A stretch of DNA of 64,000 nt from Kordia antarctica (GTDB lineage Bacteria > Bacteroidota > Bacteroidia > Flavobacteriales > Flavobacteriaceae), in contig NZ_CP019288.1 of assembly GCF_009901525.1 (NCBI RefSeq), forward strand, positions 1,674,001 to 1,738,000, given 5' to 3'. A program made the position numbers and the translations under genes. The notes below the pieces were generated by a model, which was given only the letters and a program-made list of their open reading frames with translations, did no database searches and was not told the DNA's origin. Shown piece by piece: positions 7,589 to 16,359 of the stretch (the stretch's first letter is position 1; each line of letters begins with the position of its first letter).

Positions 7589-8146
7589 ATGAATAGACTT
7601 TTGACAATTTTATTTTTAACTTCTTTCTTATCCAGTTGTAATGAAAGTAAAGAATTATTCGATAATTTCAAACTTATTAAAGGGAGCGAACTATATGGAG
7701 AGGGAAAATATGAGGAAGCCAAAAGAATATACTTGAACGTAATAAATTCTAATGCAAAAATTGATAGTACAACTTTGAGTAATATATATACACTTATTGG
7801 AAATGTATATGAAAAACAAGATAGTCTTAAAATGGCTGAAAAGTATTATTTAAAATCAAAAAAAATGGATGATACTTATTGGGAAATATGGTTTCATTTA
7901 GCAGTATATTATGACAAAACTAATGATTTAGAACGGGCGAAAACAAATTACAATCAAGCGGTTAAACTTAATCCCAAAAACAATTCTCTTTTAAATAACA
8001 GTGCTCTTTTTTATTTTGAAAGAGGCAATAATAGTCAAGCATTGGATTTGATTAATCAAAGTTTTGAAATTGACAGTTTGAATGAAACAAGCATTTGGCT
8101 AAAATCCAAAATTTTGAATAAAATAAAAACTGAAACTAAAAACTAA
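7589..8146 (+). CDS. TPR-repeat lipoprotein, cassette gene
   Basis: A 185-residue lipoprotein: signal peptide with lipobox LSSC (Cys17 lipidated), then tetratricopeptide repeats. Units are visible around residues 33-65 (GEGKYEEAKRIYLNVI), 68-100 (ANVYEKQDSLKMAEKYYL region) and 101-170 (LAVYYDKTNDLERAKTNYNQAVKLNP; ALFYFERGNNSQALDLINQSFEID). TPRs bind partner proteins. It is likely anchored in the periplasmic face of a membrane. Its start lies 23 bases after repeat E, in cassette position. The specific partner is unknown. Confidence 0.75.
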   Translation: MNRLLTILFLTSFLSSCNESKELFDNFKLIKGSELYGEGKYEEAKRIYLNVINSNAKIDSTTLSNIYTLIGNVYEKQDSLKMAEKYYLKSKKMDDTYWEIWFHLAVYYDKTNDLERAKTNYNQAVKLNPKNNSLLNNSALFYFERGNNSQALDLINQSFEIDSLNETSIWLKSKILNKIKTETKN

Positions 8147-8211
8147 AAACGTTGGGTAATATTGGTGACAGTTGCACAGCTATCTTTTTTAATAATATTT
8201 CAAAATTTTGA

Positions 8212-8562
8212 ACAAAACACAAAATAATTAACGGAATTTTTGAAGATGAAAAATATTGGATTTATTCGGCTGTGATTTCACCAGATGGCAATTATTTAGT
8301 TTTCAATTCTTACGATGCACCAAACGGAGCAGGTGGCGAAGATATTTTCGTTTCCAAAAAGACTGAAAACGGATGGAGCAAAGCAAAACCAATTAGCGCT
8401 TTAATAAACACTAAAGATGAAGAAAGTAGTCCACGATTTTCGAGAGATGGTAAATATTTCTTCTTTAGCAGAGCAGAGAGTTTAGGAAATTACGAGTTTG
8501 GAGAATGGAGTATTTTCTTTATGGAAACAGAATACCTCAATTTGGAAAATATTGACGACTAA
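8212..8562 (+). pseudogene. fragment of a WD40-like beta-propeller (PD40/TolB-like) protein
   Basis: The open frame begins after a TGA at 8209 and has no convincing start; a GTG at 8272 falls inside a repeat. The 96 residues from there contain two PD40 blades: ISPDGNYLVFNSYD with EDIFVSKK, and PRFSRDGKYFFFSRA. PD40 proteins of this kind are normally 300 residues or more with a signal peptide, so this is a 3' remnant whose front has been lost. The loss lies beside the frayed end of the cassette array. It may still be transcribed with the next gene but is unlikely to yield a folded propeller. Confidence 0.6.
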
Positions 8563-8572
8563 AAATAGACTT

Positions 8573-9091
8573 ATGAAATTTGTACTTACTATACTAACAA
8601 TTCTAACATTTACTTCGCTTTCCTTTGGACAAACGACAATTGACGTTTCAAAAATTCAAACAGTTAAAGAAAATGGAATAAAGTTAAACACTTTTAACGA
8701 CAAACCATTTACAGGTCATATAATTGAAAGCTTTCCGAATGGTAAGCCTAAGTCTTGGCAAACTGTAAAAGATGGATTAGCCAATGGCTTATGGCAAGAA
8801 TGGTATGAAAACGGACAACTTAAATATAGTGCGTTTTGGATTGATGGAAAAGGACACGGACTTTGGGAATATTATCACGAAAACGGAGTTTTAAGACAGG
8901 AAGAGTATTACGATATGGATATTCCAATTGGGATTTTCAAATTTTACTTCAATAACGGACAAGTAAAATCCAAAACGAGTTGGATGAATGGAAAAAAGCA
9001 CGGGATTTGGAATTACTATGATGAAAATGGAATTTTACAAAAGACAGCGTTTTATGAATATGATGAACTGATTTCAACTACAGCGAAGTAA
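8573..9091 (+). CDS. secreted YwqK/MORN-repeat protein
   Basis: 172 residues from the ATG at 8573. A longer frame opening at 8498 is rejected because it starts inside the neighbouring fragment and buries the signal peptide. A signal peptide (residues 1-20, ending SFGQ) is followed by repeats of about 22 residues with the pattern G-x-W-x-x-Y-x-x-N-G-x-L, visible as WQEWYENGQLK, WEYYHENGVLR, FKFYFNNGQVK and WNYYDENGIL. This is the MORN-like pattern of YwqK-family proteins. Some relatives are labelled antitoxins, but no toxin lies here. Location is probably periplasmic or extracellular; function is unknown. Confidence 0.7.
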   Translation: MKFVLTILTILTFTSLSFGQTTIDVSKIQTVKENGIKLNTFNDKPFTGHIIESFPNGKPKSWQTVKDGLANGLWQEWYENGQLKYSAFWIDGKGHGLWEYYHENGVLRQEEYYDMDIPIGIFKFYFNNGQVKSKTSWMNGKKHGIWNYYDENGILQKTAFYEYDELISTTAK

Positions 9092-9213
9092 TAAACGTTG
9101 CTTAACAAAGAACTAAGGTGAAAAACAAGTGAATTCAAATTAATTTTTACCTAAATACCTCTAAAGTTAGCATTTTATGGGATGCTGTTTTAACTATCGA
9201 AAAAGCTTGTAAA

Positions 9214-10536
9214 ATGAATTTATCAAAAGTAAAGGAAATATTAAATCTACCAATTGACATTGCAGGCCTGGTATTCTTTAGAATTGCTTTTGGTTTGACT
9301 TTATTGTGGGAAGTATTTAGGTATTTTGATCATAATTGGATAAAGCGTTATTGGATAGATCCTGACTTTTATTTTACCTATGAAGGGTTCGGCTGGGTTA
9401 CACCATGGACAGGTGATGGTATGTATTACCATTTTTATCTGTTGGGACTTCTTGCTTTTTTTATCGCAATTGGATTTCTATATAGAATAAGTACTATACT
9501 ATTCTTTTTAGGCTTTTCGTTCATTTTTTTACTAGACAAAACAAATTACCTCAATCACTTCTACTTAATCATCCTGCTCAGTTTCATTATGATTTTTTTA
9601 CCTGCAAATCGAGCATTTTCAGTAGACGCATATATTTTTCCAAAAATAAAAAGAGATTGGGTGCCTAGTTGGACCTTGTGGTGGCTAAGAATACAATTGG
9701 GAATCGCCTACTTTTTTGGGGGACTTGCGAAAATAAATGGCGATTGGTTACAAGGTGAACCAATGAGAAAATGGCTTTCATCGCGAACTGACTTTCCCGT
9801 AATTGGGCAATGGTTCAACGAGGAATGGATGGTCTATTTATTTTCATATGGTGGACTATTTCTCGATTTATTGATATTTCCATTGCTCGTTTATAGAAAA
9901 ACTAGACTAGTAGCATTTATCGTAATAACATCTTTTCATTTGATGAATTCCCAATTGTTTGGGATCGGAATTTTCCCTTGGTTTATGATTGTCGCTACTT
10001 TTATTTTCTTTCCACCAGAAAAGCTCCGATTTTGGAAAAGATTCAAAACTAAAAAACCCATTTCTTTTGTGACATCAAGATGGGCTTTATGGGGATTGGG
10101 AATCTATATGTTCTTTCAAGTAACAATACCACTCCGACATTTTTTATTTGATGGAAATGTGAACTGGACAGAAGAAGGTCATCGGTTTTCATGGCATATG
10201 AAATTACGAAGTAAGTCGGCAAAAATAAAATTCACTGTTATAGATCATGAAACTGAGAGCTCAAAAGTAGTTAAGTTATCCAAATACCTTACCAAACGGC
10301 AACGAAAAAAAATAAAAACCAAGCCCGATATGATATTGCAGTTTGCACATTTCCTAGCAGAAGAAGCCGCAAATAGTGGGCAAAAAATTTCCGTACATGT
10401 TAGGTCACGATGCCGTCTTAACACAAGACCCAGAGCTGATTTGATTGATCCTAAAGTGGATTTGACCAAAGTTAAATATCCTTTCTATAAAAAGGCAGAT
10501 TGGATACTACCTTTAGAGATTCCACTAAAACAATAA
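9214..10536 (+). CDS. HTTM domain membrane protein (vitamin K-dependent carboxylase-like)
   Basis: A 440-residue polytopic membrane protein with about seven to eight hydrophobic helices in residues 15-300, then a soluble C-terminal domain of about 120 residues. The segment IAYFFGGLAKINGDWLQGEPM is the hallmark also seen in vertebrate gamma-glutamyl carboxylase (residues near 162-182; key residues FFGGLAK, DWL, GEPM). Bacterial HTTM proteins are thought to be related to that carboxylase, but most have no proven substrate. It stands alone on the plus strand and converges on glgC. Confidence 0.8.
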   Translation: MNLSKVKEILNLPIDIAGLVFFRIAFGLTLLWEVFRYFDHNWIKRYWIDPDFYFTYEGFGWVTPWTGDGMYYHFYLLGLLAFFIAIGFLYRISTILFFLGFSFIFLLDKTNYLNHFYLIILLSFIMIFLPANRAFSVDAYIFPKIKRDWVPSWTLWWLRIQLGIAYFFGGLAKINGDWLQGEPMRKWLSSRTDFPVIGQWFNEEWMVYLFSYGGLFLDLLIFPLLVYRKTRLVAFIVITSFHLMNSQLFGIGIFPWFMIVATFIFFPPEKLRFWKRFKTKKPISFVTSRWALWGLGIYMFFQVTIPLRHFLFDGNVNWTEEGHRFSWHMKLRSKSAKIKFTVIDHETESSKVVKLSKYLTKRQRKKIKTKPDMILQFAHFLAEEAANSGQKISVHVRSRCRLNTRPRADLIDPKVDLTKVKYPFYKKADWILPLEIPLKQ

Positions 10537-10634
10537 TTTGTATAGGATTAATAAAAGTTAAACCAATTAACATCATAATATTAGTTAATGACATTGAGCC
10601 TATAAAAAACAAAAAAAACCGCTTTTCAACGGGA

Positions 10635-11900
10635 TTAAATAATTGTTCCTTTAGGAATTACAGCTCCTTTTTTGATTACTACAATTCCTTCTTTGATGCA
10701 ATACGTATCTGTTTCTTTGTCTTCTAAATGTTTCCCGCCATTTATTTTTACATCATCTCCAATGCGACAATTTCTGTCGATAATTGCATTTTTAATATGA
10801 CAGCGCTCGCCAATTCCCATGAGAATATTAATTTTCTTTTTATCGATTTCAGCTAAAGATTCATAATTATCACTTCCCATCATGTAGGTATTTATAACCA
10901 CCGATTCTTTCCCAATACGTGATCTAATTCCAATGACAGAACGCTCTATTTTGGCTGCATGAATTATACAACCATCTCCAATAACTGCTTTATTTAGCGT
11001 CGTTCCCGAGATTTTTGATGTTGGCAATATTCGCGCATGCGTATATATTCGTTGCTTTTGATCGTATAAATTGAATTTTGGAATGTCGTCTGTTAATCCA
11101 AGATTGGCTTCAAAGAACGAATCAATATTTCCAATATCTGTCCAATAGCCTTCGTATTGGAAACTTACGGTTTTGTGTTCGTGAATGCTTTGTGGAATGA
11201 TTTCTTTTCCAAAATCTACCGTATCAGGATTGTCCATCAATTTGATAAGTAAATCTCTATTGAAGATGTAAATTCCCATAGAAGCTAAGTAGTTTCTACC
11301 TTCACCTTTCATTTCTTCACTTACTTCTGAAGTCCAATCTGGTAATAAATCTGCTTTTGGTTTTTCAATAAATGAGGTAATTACATTTTCTTCATTCGTT
11401 TTTAAAATTCCAAACGATGTTGCGTCTTTAGCATTTACAGGATATGTTGCAATAGATATTTCTGCGTTAGCTTCCTCATGTTTTTTTATCATTTGGTTGA
11501 AATCCATTTGGTATAATTGATCTCCCGAAAGGATCAACGCATATTCAAAATCGTGTGCTAAGAAATGATGCATACTTTGTCGTACCGCATCTGCCGTTCC
11601 TTGAAACCATTTGTCACTAGAAATTGTCTGTTCTGCCGCAAGGACATCAACAAAAGCCGAACTGAAAAAGCTAAAGTGAAATGTGTTTGAGATATGTTTG
11701 TTAAGCGATGCAGAGTTGAATTGCGTTAATACAAACATTCGTTTAATATCCGAATTGATACAGTTTGAAATTGGAATATCAACCAATCTGTATTTTCCTG
11801 CAATTGGAACTGCTGGTTTTGACCTTGCTTCTGTTAGTGGATATAAACGTGAACCTTGTCCACCGCCTAAAATGATACTTAGTACTTTGTCGTTAATCAT
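10635..11900 (-). CDS. glgC: glucose-1-phosphate adenylyltransferase
   Basis: Makes ADP-glucose from glucose-1-phosphate and ATP, the committed step of bacterial glycogen synthesis. The nucleotide-binding start IILGGGQGSRLYPLT lies at residues 8-22, then SKPAVPIAGKYRLVDIPISN. LSGDQLYQMD gives the metal-binding Asp, and SFIEKPK and GYWTDIG bind sugar-phosphate. The C-terminal 150 residues form the left-handed beta-helix. I place the start at the ATG at 11900 (421 residues), 4 bases after the glgA stop; the frame extends upstream but would add 20 unrelated residues inside glgA. Co-transcribed with glgA. Confidence 0.93.
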   Translation of the reverse strand: MINDKVLSIILGGGQGSRLYPLTEARSKPAVPIAGKYRLVDIPISNCINSDIKRMFVLTQFNSASLNKHISNTFHFSFFSSAFVDVLAAEQTISSDKWFQGTADAVRQSMHHFLAHDFEYALILSGDQLYQMDFNQMIKKHEEANAEISIATYPVNAKDATSFGILKTNEENVITSFIEKPKADLLPDWTSEVSEEMKGEGRNYLASMGIYIFNRDLLIKLMDNPDTVDFGKEIIPQSIHEHKTVSFQYEGYWTDIGNIDSFFEANLGLTDDIPKFNLYDQKQRIYTHARILPTSKISGTTLNKAVIGDGCIIHAAKIERSVIGIRSRIGKESVVINTYMMGSDNYESLAEIDKKKINILMGIGERCHIKNAIIDRNCRIGDDVKINGGKHLEDKETDTYCIKEGIVVIKKGAVIPKGTII

Positions 11901-11904
11901 GTCT

Positions 11905-13107
11905 TTATAGTATGGATTTGTATAATGCTTCTGTTTGTTTTGCGATTGCTTTCCAGTCAAAAAAGTCTTCTACACGTTTTCTACTTGCAATTGCCATGTT
12001 ATTTCTAAGTTCTTTGTCGTTAATAATTTTGTTGATTCCATCCGCCAAGTCTTTGGAGAATTTTTCTGGATTTACAGGTTCAAAAGGTGCTGTCTTTTGT
12101 TGTTCAATTTGAACTAAAATTCCAGTTTCATTTTGTACAACAACTTCTTTAATTCCACCAACAGCACTTGCAACTACAGGTGTTTTACAAGCCATTGCTT
12201 CTATATTTATGATTCCAAATGGTTCATATATAGAAGGACAACAAAAAACCGTTGCATGCGAATAGAGTTGAATGATGTCTGCTTTTGGCAACATTTCAGC
12301 AATCCAAAATACATTTTTTCGTGTTTGCTTTACAGCATCGATACTTTCCTTCATTTCTTTTTCGATTTCTGGAGTATCTGGCGCGCCGGCACACAACACT
12401 ATTTGCGTATGCTCATCAATATGTTTGATGGCATTTACTAAATGAATGATTCCTTTCTGACGCGTTATTCTTCCCACAAATAATACATATGGTTTTGAAA
12501 CGTCTATATTGAATTTTTCAAGAATTGTTTTTTCTGGTGTGAATTGATATTGCTCTAAATTGATTCCGTTGTAGATGACTTTTATTTTATCTTCATTTAC
12601 ATTGAAATGCTGCAATACGTCAATTTTTGTTTCTTCCGATACGGCAATAATCGCATCTGCCATTTCAATCGCTGTTTTTTCAATCCAAGAAGAAGCATCA
12701 TAACCTCTTCCAAGTTGTTCACGTTTCCAAGGTCGTAACGGCTCCAATGAATGTGTTGTAATTACTAACGGAGTTCCATAACACAGTTTTGCCATGATTC
12801 CTGCAAATTGTGCATACCAAGTGTGACAATGCACCACATTTGCATCAATTGCATCGGCGTTCATATCAAGATTGGTATTGAGCGTATTGAATACAGGTTT
12901 TAGTTTTTTATCTGTATTTGCAAAGCTTGAATGATCGCCTGAAAAACCTTTGACACTTAAGTTGTTTTCATTTATTTCTTGATCGCCAAAACTTCGTACT
13001 TCAACTTCCATGAGTTGCTTCAATTCGTCTGCTAAATATTCAACATGAACTCCTGCGCCTCCATATACGTATGGCGGGAATTCTTTTGTAAAAAAAAGTA
13101 CTTTCAT
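11905..13107 (-). CDS. glgA: glycogen synthase
   Basis: A 400-residue GT-B glycosyltransferase that adds glucose from ADP-glucose to glycogen, or possibly makes maltose-1-phosphate. KEFPPYVYGGAGVHVEYL at the N-terminus is the donor-binding loop (K-x-G-G equivalent), then HCHTWYAQFAG. The C-terminal half has FVGRITRQKGI and the E-x7-E type motif in PSIYEPFGIINIEAMA. Length and motifs fit the shorter actinobacterial GlgA/GlgM type rather than the 480-residue enterobacterial enzyme. First gene of a two-gene operon with glgC, consistent with ADP-glucose use. The promoter region is shared divergently with msrB. Confidence 0.88.
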   Translation of the reverse strand: MKVLFFTKEFPPYVYGGAGVHVEYLADELKQLMEVEVRSFGDQEINENNLSVKGFSGDHSSFANTDKKLKPVFNTLNTNLDMNADAIDANVVHCHTWYAQFAGIMAKLCYGTPLVITTHSLEPLRPWKREQLGRGYDASSWIEKTAIEMADAIIAVSEETKIDVLQHFNVNEDKIKVIYNGINLEQYQFTPEKTILEKFNIDVSKPYVLFVGRITRQKGIIHLVNAIKHIDEHTQIVLCAGAPDTPEIEKEMKESIDAVKQTRKNVFWIAEMLPKADIIQLYSHATVFCCPSIYEPFGIINIEAMACKTPVVASAVGGIKEVVVQNETGILVQIEQQKTAPFEPVNPEKFSKDLADGINKIINDKELRNNMAIASRKRVEDFFDWKAIAKQTEALYKSIL

Positions 13108-13135
13108 TTGTTTTTTCGATTTGGTCTATTGTAGT

Positions 13136-13174
13136 GGCTTACAAATTAATCAATTAAAATTAAATTTGTGAGCC
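13136..13174. promoter_or_regulatory. inverted repeat between glgA and msrB
   Basis: GGCTTACAAATT (13136-13147) faces AATTTGTGAGCC (13163-13174): 12-base arms with a single G-T wobble, separated by 15 A/T-rich bases. It sits in the divergent gap, 29 bases upstream of the glgA start. It could be an operator or an mRNA leader hairpin of glgA. There is no T-run, so a terminator is less likely. Confidence 0.35.
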
Positions 13175-13264
13175 TTAAGGTATATAAATCTACTAAAACG
13201 TTTTCGTAATGTTAAACTATTTATTACGACCAATAAAAAATAAACTTATTGTTAAATTCACATT

Positions 13265-13750
13265 ATGAAAAAGATAGTATTACTTGCCGTTTTCGGTTTA
13301 TTATTAAGCTGTGGTACATCAGCACAAGAAAAAAAAGAGACAACTACAAAACAAGAAACGTTTAAGGTTACTAAAACCGAAACTGAATGGAAAGCACAAT
13401 TGAGTTCTGAAGCTTTTTATGTGTTACGAGAAGCTGGAACCGAACGCGCTTTTAGCAGTCCGTTGAATAAAAATTACAAAAAAGGAACGTTCTATTGTGC
13501 AGGTTGCAATACGGCTTTGTTTAAGAGTGAACATAAGTTCGATTCTGGAACAGGTTGGCCAAGTTTTGATCGTGAGATTGAAGGAAATGTAGCATTTTCA
13601 ACAGATTATGATCTTGGATATGCACGTACCGAAGAACATTGCGCAACTTGTGGCGGACATTTAGGACACGTTTTTGGTGATGGCCCAAGAAAAACCACAG
13701 GAAAAAGACATTGTATTAATGGAGTTGCTTTGAAGTTTGTAGCTGAATAA
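13265..13750 (+). CDS. msrB: peptide-methionine (R)-S-oxide reductase, lipoprotein
   Basis: 161 residues; reduces the R form of methionine sulfoxide in oxidised proteins. A lipobox LLSC places the mature N-terminal Cys at residue 16, so the enzyme is probably membrane-anchored in the cell envelope. The zinc-binding pairs CAGC and CATC, the GTGWPSF motif and the catalytic Cys150 in RHCINGVAL are all present, so it should be active. Monocistronic and divergent from glgA. No MsrA partner is in the window. Confidence 0.93.
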   Translation: MKKIVLLAVFGLLLSCGTSAQEKKETTTKQETFKVTKTETEWKAQLSSEAFYVLREAGTERAFSSPLNKNYKKGTFYCAGCNTALFKSEHKFDSGTGWPSFDREIEGNVAFSTDYDLGYARTEEHCATCGGHLGHVFGDGPRKTTGKRHCINGVALKFVAE

Positions 13751-14003
13751 AGACTTGCTTCATTTCGACTTCGCTCAATGCAAGTGCTTTTGGTATTTTG
13801 ATATGTGAATTATTTACACACTAGATAAACTTTTAAACTAAAGTTTTACTGTTTGGATTATTAGATTTTTGGACTTCTTGGATTATTTACTTCACTTAGC
13901 TCTGTCATTGTTATTGTTCGTTTATTAGTGTTTACACTGAGCCTTTCGACTCTCGCTCAAGATAAACTAAAGTCGAAGTGTTTGTTGTTTTATTATTTTA
14001 TTG

Positions 14004-14573
14004 ATGGAAAATTTATTGGAAGAAATATTGGGTTGTAGAATTTGTCAAGATCACTTGCCACTTGGTGTGAATCCTGTTTTGTCTGCGCACAAATCTTCTA
14101 AGATTATTTTAATTGGACAAGCGCCAGGTTTGAAAGTACATCAAAGTGGAATTCCTTGGGATGATATGAGCGGAAAACGATTGCGGCAATGGCTGAATGT
14201 TTCCGATGAAACTTTTTATAATCCAAAGAATATTGCACTAATTCCGATGGGATTTTGTTATCCCGGAAAAGGAAAAACAGGCGATTTGCCTCCACGAAAA
14301 GAATGCGCAGAAGCTTGGCACAAACAGTTGTTGTCTAAAATGCAAGAGGCCGAATTGGTATTGCTTGTTGGACAATACGCGCAGAAATATTATCTACAAG
14401 AAAACGCTAAAAAGACTCTCACAGAAACTGTCGCAAATTATGAAAGTTATTTGCCAAAATACTTTCCGTTACCGCATCCGTCGCCAAGAAATCGTTTTTG
14501 GCTCAGTAAAAATCCTTGGTTTGAAAAAGAAGTGATTCCGGTGTTGCAGCAAGAAATTTCTAGACTTCTTTGA
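14004..14573 (+). CDS. uracil-DNA glycosylase family protein
   Basis: 189 residues from ATG 14004; the TTG just before it is not needed. Motifs of the UDG superfamily: IILIGQAPG (residues about 34-42) for the water-activating loop, and PHPSPRN (about 166-172) for the DNA-intercalating loop. An N-terminal CRIC pair is present but not the full four-Cys iron-sulfur set of family 4. The family removes uracil or related damaged bases from DNA; the exact substrate of this branch is uncertain. It stands alone, flanked by gaps with TTAGACT-type repeats. Confidence 0.8.
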   Translation: MENLLEEILGCRICQDHLPLGVNPVLSAHKSSKIILIGQAPGLKVHQSGIPWDDMSGKRLRQWLNVSDETFYNPKNIALIPMGFCYPGKGKTGDLPPRKECAEAWHKQLLSKMQEAELVLLVGQYAQKYYLQENAKKTLTETVANYESYLPKYFPLPHPSPRNRFWLSKNPWFEKEVIPVLQQEISRLL

Positions 14574-14673
14574 TTTTTAGACTTTCTTAGACTACTTGGA
14601 GACTAGCTTAGATTGTTAGATTTTTCACCTCGACAAGCTAAGTCTGTATTTCAATTTTTGGTATATTTACTCT

Positions 14674-15162
14674 ATGGAAAAACGGTATTTTGTTTTAAAG
14701 AAAGGCTATCTCAATATTGATGCAGAATTCTTTTATTTTAGCGATCATGGTAATTGGAAAACCTGTGAAATAGTAGAAGAAACCGAAAACCCGAAGTTGA
14801 CATTTACGTATGTTTTGGAATATCTTTTTGAAACATTAATGACGGTAATTACAATTGTTATTTTTATGTTTCTTATAAGTGGATTTCTTGAATTTGCTTT
14901 TGGAATGGCTGGAATATTTGGAGTATTATTTTTATTAGCAATTTTTCATTTTTTTAATAGACGCTATAAAATTGCACAGTTTAAAATTCCTGTTGATAAA
15001 ATTGAACGTTTGCAAGTTGTGTCTAATCAATTGACAGTGAAGTTTGCAAATAGTAAGAATCAACAAATTGTACATACTATAAAGTTGGATGATGAAGCCG
15101 AAGTTAAAGATATTAAAAAGTATTTGAGCGAACATTTTAACCATAAATATGCTACCGCATGA
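14674..15162 (+). CDS. hypothetical membrane protein
   Basis: 162 residues. An N-terminal domain of about 50 residues with PH-like strand pattern (KKGYLNIDAEFFYFSDHG) is followed by two hydrophobic helices (about 55-75 and 78-92) and a C-terminal domain that again looks like a bacterial PH-type barrel with alternating strands. The arrangement suggests an inner-membrane protein with cytoplasmic domains. Its stop overlaps the start of the next gene (ATGA), so the two are translationally coupled. No named family is assigned. Confidence 0.6.
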   Translation: MEKRYFVLKKGYLNIDAEFFYFSDHGNWKTCEIVEETENPKLTFTYVLEYLFETLMTVITIVIFMFLISGFLEFAFGMAGIFGVLFLLAIFHFFNRRYKIAQFKIPVDKIERLQVVSNQLTVKFANSKNQQIVHTIKLDDEAEVKDIKKYLSEHFNHKYATA

Positions 15163-15722
15163 ATTCCGTAGCAGAAAATTATTTAGAAAGTACACGCAAA
15201 CAGTTTGTCTATTACAAAAGCTTAGGCGATAAAACTTTTGCGCAATTAACTGATGAAGAAATTCACTGGCAACAGAATGCAGACAGCAATAGCGTTTCTA
15301 TTATGGTGAAACATATTGTTGGGAATATGTTGAGTCGTTGGACAAATTTCCTTACGGAAGATGGCGAAAAGGAATGGCGACATCGTGATACAGAGTTTGA
15401 AGATACGTACACTTCAAAAGCCGAAATGCTTGCCGCTTGGGAGAAAGGTTGGAAATGTTTGTTTGATGCGATAAATCCGCTTGAAGCGAAAGATGTTTCC
15501 GGAATTATCTACATTCGAAATCAAGGTCACACAGTTATGGAAGCAATTACGCGTCAGTTGTGTCATTATGCGTATCATATTGGGCAACTAGTGTATATTG
15601 GCACCTTGATTCGTGGAAGTGAATGGACTTCGTTATCTATCCCGAAAGGGAAATCTACCAATTATAATACTGATAAGTTTAGTAAAGACAAAGGGAAACG
15701 ACATTTTACTGAGGATTTGTAA
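15159..15722 (+). CDS. DinB-like protein (DUF1572 type)
   Basis: 187 residues forming the four-helix DinB/YfiT-like bundle. The metal-binding histidines fit MVKHIVGN (residue about 51), HRDTEF and CHYAYHIGQLVYIG near residue 140-150. DUF1572 proteins of this kind are common in Bacteroidota and Firmicutes; some DinB-fold members are metal-dependent thiol transferases, but this one's reaction is unknown. The ATG overlaps the stop of the membrane protein gene upstream by the ATGA arrangement. Confidence 0.8.
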   Translation: MNSVAENYLESTRKQFVYYKSLGDKTFAQLTDEEIHWQQNADSNSVSIMVKHIVGNMLSRWTNFLTEDGEKEWRHRDTEFEDTYTSKAEMLAAWEKGWKCLFDAINPLEAKDVSGIIYIRNQGHTVMEAITRQLCHYAYHIGQLVYIGTLIRGSEWTSLSIPKGKSTNYNTDKFSKDKGKRHFTEDL

Positions 15723-15804
15723 TTTGGATTTTTAGACTTCTTAGACTAGCTTAGACATTCTTAGACTGGCTTAGATTTTTTAGACTTTCTTGGACTGGCT
15801 TAGA

Positions 15805-16359
15805 TTAATTTGCTGTTACGCGATTAATCCATGTATAATCATACAAACTTGGATCAACATAGTGCTTCGCTCCTATTTTTTTGTTGATGATTTCATTATA
15901 GTCATGATCTTTGAAGAATGGGCTTTTAAAAATATTGTGAATATCATAACCGAGAAATTTCATCTTTCCTACGACATGTCTGAATTCGTAAGTTTCTGAT
16001 AGATTTTGTTGTTGTAAAATATAGTTTCCAACAGCATTAAAAAGTGATGAATAGCCAATACAATTCGCTTTATTGGTTTCAAAATTTAGGTTTGGATTGT
16101 TTGATGTTTCATGCAATGTAAATTCTAATTCTTTACTGGTAATTTTATTACTAATTTCTATAATATCGTCAATAGTCAATTCTTCATCATTTGTATATTT
16201 TTCAATACTTTGAATGATATTTTTGTTGGTAATTGCATAATTTTTTCGCGTTTCAATTTTCGTATATGCAACCAGATTTCTATAAAGAAAACCCTTGAAA
16301 ATAAATAGCAAAATACCTGAAACAAGTATTCGATTTAGATATTTTTTGAGGTTACGCAT
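15805..16359 (-). CDS. hypothetical protein, possible transglutaminase-like fold
   Basis: 184 residues with one N-terminal membrane helix (about 8-26). Residues about 95-170 contain a Cys in NCIGYSSLF at the start of a helix, then HVVGKM and DHDYN, and a VDPSL Asp. This Cys-His-Asp order resembles a papain/transglutaminase core, though no database match can be made here. It overlaps the transporter gene upstream by 8 bases (ATGCGTAA), so they form an operon. It may be a membrane-tethered enzyme partner of the transporter; this is inference. Confidence 0.55.
   Translation of the reverse strand: MRNLKKYLNRILVSGILLFIFKGFLYRNLVAYTKIETRKNYAITNKNIIQSIEKYTNDEELTIDDIIEISNKITSKELEFTLHETSNNPNLNFETNKANCIGYSSLFNAVGNYILQQQNLSETYEFRHVVGKMKFLGYDIHNIFKSPFFKDHDYNEIINKKIGAKHYVDPSLYDYTWINRVTAN

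Noticed and set aside
8498-8572. Upstream extension of the YwqK-like gene
   Set aside because: The extension lies inside the propeller fragment in another frame and would bury the signal peptide that begins at the ATG at 8573.
12133-12441. 102-codon plus-strand frame inside glgA
   Set aside because: Residue composition (many Phe, Asn, Cys) is that of an antisense artefact and it lies entirely within a confident gene.
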